64,000 nt of DNA from Pseudomonas marginalis (GTDB taxonomy: Bacteria > Pseudomonadota > Gammaproteobacteria > Pseudomonadales > Pseudomonadaceae), in the NCBI RefSeq assembly GCF_900105325.1, contig NZ_FNSU01000004.1:620001-684000 (forward strand), given 5' to 3'. Both the position numbers and the translations under genes were made by a program. The notes beneath the pieces were generated by a model. It saw only the letters and a program-made list of their open reading frames with translations. It was not told the DNA's origin and did not search any database. Each line of letters opens with the position of its first letter. The first letter of the stretch is position 1. Shown piece after piece: positions 62,077-64,000 of the stretch.

Positions 62077-63753
62077 TCAGGCATTTGGCTGGGCGGAAAG
62101 AAATGGCGTTACGTATGTGACGAACTCAGCATGAGGAGTGCGATGCTCATTCCACCTTGGAGGGTTTGAGGCCGGTCGATAACGTAAGTCGCATGTCGTG
62201 ATCATCAACCGCTCCTTGGCACGTGAAACACCCACAAAGAAGCCGCAACGCTCCTCTTGGACTTTGCCCCAAAATGTCTGTGTTTCTACACCGATCATAA
62301 TTACAGAGTGGAATTCCAATCCTTTACTTTTATGAATCGTCAGAAAACGGACTGCTTGATCGTTGGAGAACAGATCAAGTGCTTTGAGCAAATCCGGTTC
62401 TTGCTCGAGCAGTTTCTCAATTTGCTGTCTCGTGTTCTTGATAACCTCGTTCAATCTGGCTTTTGCTTCGTAGTCAGAAGAAAGGGTGGTCAGCACGGGT
62501 AGGCCGATATTCTTTAGAAACTTCATAGTTAGCTCCCACCATCCTGAATAAGGCGCGTCAGATCGGGCCAATTTTTTCACTTCCTTGCGCTGGGCAAGAT
62601 AGAGGCGCTCGAAGTTTCTCTGGAGCTCAGATTCACCGTCCTCGTCATTAAATGAAACCAGTTGCTCCATCAAATTGATCCACGCCTTCGGTTCTCGCTC
62701 CCGATACAGGCATGATAGGTAGTCAATAATTAGGCGAGCGGCGGGCTCATTAACTAGATCTTGAGACTCATGCTCGTTGCGAAAGGGAATTCCTCTGGCT
62801 GCCAGTTGCTCCATGAGGGGGGTGCCGTAGAGGTCTATCTGCCTGGGAAAAAGAATCGCTATTTCTGGTAGGGGTATTTTCTCTACATCTATCCACTTCT
62901 GGATGATGTTGGCCAACGCGGCTGCTTCGCTGTGACTGTTGTCGTAGTTTCGAGCGAGGAGTTCGCCGTCGTTTCCAATGATCAGGTCATCTGCCATCAC
63001 CGCAGCAGGATCAAGTGTTCGAATGATCTCGTTCTGCATCCGCAAAAGCCGAGGCTTAGATCGGAAGTTTCGATATAGATTGAGTGGTCGGGCGTCGAAG
63101 TCCTTTGCGTAGTCTATAAATATGCCATCCAGTGCTCCCGCCCAGCCCATAATTTTCTGTTTGGTGTCACCGACGGCGGTCAATCGAATTGGCTTATTCA
63201 TGAAGACAAGCTTCAGCAGTGCGTACTGCTCAGTAGTGCAGTCTTGGAACTCATCAAGGAATACATCAGCGTAGGTCTGACAAATTGCATTTCTTGCAAC
63301 CACTGAATTGCTCAAGATCTTCGTTGCGAGAGGTATGAGCTGCGCGAACTTAATTTGTTTGCCTTGAATTGGTTCGTCGCCTATGGAGTAGTTTGGCTCA
63401 AGAGAGTCCCCGCCCGTGAGCACGGGTCTAAACCTATCAATGATGCGCTTGGCGAAGCCGTGAAAGGTGTAGCTGTCGAAGCGTGCGGCCAGATCAAGTC
63501 CGCATCTGCGACGAATCCGTTCCTTGAGGTTTATGCTCGCATCGACCTTGAAGGAGATCGCCAGTATTCGCTTGGGGTATCGGCAGTTTCCGGTGCGTAG
63601 CAAAAAGTCTGCCCGCTGCGCCAGAACCTCCGTTTTGCCTGCGCCTGGGCCTGCGGTGAGCGCGAGCGACTTTCCAAGCTCCCTCACAGCGAGAAGGGCG
63701 TTTGTTTCCAAGGTCAAGCCATCGGCGACTTTCCATGCATCCGCGCTGATCAT
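62077..63753 (-). CDS. UvrD-family helicase, GajB-like candidate
   Basis: The 558-residue superfamily 1 helicase has a complete motif set: Walker A TAGPGAGKTEVLAQRADF, DExx box DVFLDEFQDC, motif III AVGDTKQKIMGWAG, YRNFRS, motif V TIHKSKGLEF, and motif VI GVSRAKERLMIT. It is much shorter than housekeeping UvrD/Rep and lies in AT-richer DNA than its neighbours. Its ATG overlaps the stop of an upstream gene (ATGA) whose tail resembles OLD-family nucleases, the GajA-GajB layout of Gabija anti-phage systems. That identity is inferred; it could be another OLD-helicase pair. Confidence 0.85.
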   Translation of the reverse strand: MISADAWKVADGLTLETNALLAVRELGKSLALTAGPGAGKTEVLAQRADFLLRTGNCRYPKRILAISFKVDASINLKERIRRRCGLDLAARFDSYTFHGFAKRIIDRFRPVLTGGDSLEPNYSIGDEPIQGKQIKFAQLIPLATKILSNSVVARNAICQTYADVFLDEFQDCTTEQYALLKLVFMNKPIRLTAVGDTKQKIMGWAGALDGIFIDYAKDFDARPLNLYRNFRSKPRLLRMQNEIIRTLDPAAVMADDLIIGNDGELLARNYDNSHSEAAALANIIQKWIDVEKIPLPEIAILFPRQIDLYGTPLMEQLAARGIPFRNEHESQDLVNEPAARLIIDYLSCLYREREPKAWINLMEQLVSFNDEDGESELQRNFERLYLAQRKEVKKLARSDAPYSGWWELTMKFLKNIGLPVLTTLSSDYEAKARLNEVIKNTRQQIEKLLEQEPDLLKALDLFSNDQAVRFLTIHKSKGLEFHSVIMIGVETQTFWGKVQEERCGFFVGVSRAKERLMITTCDLRYRPASNPPRWNEHRTPHAEFVTYVTPFLSAQPNA

Positions 63754-64000
63754 TCTGGGATGTCCTCCAGCGCCGCGATGATTGCATTGGCCAAACGATC
63801 TAACGAAGGAGGAAGAGCCTTTAGCAGGTCTTCATCAGTGAGCTTTGCAAGGGCAGAGATGTGTGCTGCCGGTTTGCTACCTAGTTTGAACTTGGAGTGG
63901 TAGGTGCCAAAAAGTTGCTGTTCCGCTGCATTGTATTGGTCGGACTTATGATGACTCTTGCCTAGGACGGCCTTAACAGTCGACTCATCCGGATCGCTTA
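63750..64000 (-). CDS. C-terminal end of a gene upstream of the helicase, possible OLD-family nuclease
   Basis: Only the last 82 codons are visible and the start lies beyond the right edge. The tail reads SDPDESTVKAVLGKSHHKSD, then QLFGTYHSKFKLGSKPAAHI and ends AIIAALEDIPE. To my eye this resembles the end of OLD-family ATP-dependent endonucleases such as GajA. The stop codon overlaps the helicase ATG, indicating one operon. The family call is tentative without the ATPase and TOPRIM core. Confidence 0.5.
   Translation of the reverse strand, partial: SDPDESTVKAVLGKSHHKSDQYNAAEQQLFGTYHSKFKLGSKPAAHISALAKLTDEDLLKALPPSLDRLANAIIAALEDIPE

Overview
The window is a gamma-proteobacterial chromosome segment, almost certainly from the Pseudomonas fluorescens group. 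Coding density and GC are high. Gene order from purH through speA matches the P. aeruginosa block PA4854 to PA4839 as I remember it. Fluorescens-type short palindromic repeats (REPINs with a GTAGGAGCG..CGCTCCTAC core, and GTGGGAGGG palindromes) sit in many gaps. I saw no rRNA, tRNA or CRISPR.

Region 1 (1-16.5 kb) is core housekeeping. It runs purH (cut by the left edge), fis-dusB, a zinc-ribbon/DUF3426 membrane protein, prmA, accBC, aroQ, a CtpL-type chemoreceptor, a GcbA-type diguanylate cyclase, a DUF2333 protein, a Nudix hydrolase, a SUI1-like factor and speA. It ends in a decayed alpha/beta-hydrolase gene with a repeat at its 5' side and a frameshift in a G run.

Region 2 (16.5-28.6 kb) is envelope-oriented. 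It holds a small lipoprotein, a MATE exporter, a large alpha-2-macroglobulin lipoprotein with an intact thioester motif, its usual partner PBP1C, a MazG-type pyrophosphohydrolase overlapping the tRNA methyltransferase CmoM, and two tandem DUF4136 lipoproteins.

Region 3 (28.6-47.2 kb) is a Tad/Flp (type IVb) pilus locus. It encodes TadG, the PprA histidine kinase, a TadE-like pseudopilin, the FppA peptidase, the PprB regulator, a DUF3613 protein, and TadD, TadC, TadB, TadA, TadZ, RcpA and RcpC, plus Flp and a receiver-only response regulator. Next to it are a TpsB/FhaC-family outer-membrane transporter and a Gly/Val/Ser-rich repetitive lipoprotein, with no recognisable TpsA exoprotein. Pilus assembly, its two-component control and a possible surface-export pair are therefore side by side.

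Region 4 (47.2-61.4 kb) is metabolic and stress accessory content. It has a MaoC hydratase and two-domain FabG divergent from a thiolase, a RIO-type kinase, a CueR-CopA-CopZ copper module with two CueR-like boxes, a Bcr/CflA exporter, a quinone-oxidoreductase/quinol-monooxygenase pair divergent from a LysR regulator, an ArsR-like regulator and adenine/adenosine deaminase.

Region 5 (61.4-64.0 kb) looks like the edge of a horizontally acquired island. A chaA-type Ca2+/H+ antiporter gene stops after 109 codons. It is followed by a 9-bp perfect hairpin and 18 perfect tandem copies of GCTCTT. Then, on the minus strand, come a complete AT-richer UvrD-family helicase and the C-terminal end of an upstream gene that overlaps it by ATGA and resembles OLD-family nucleases. 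This is a candidate Gabija-like anti-phage module whose nuclease lies mostly beyond the right edge.
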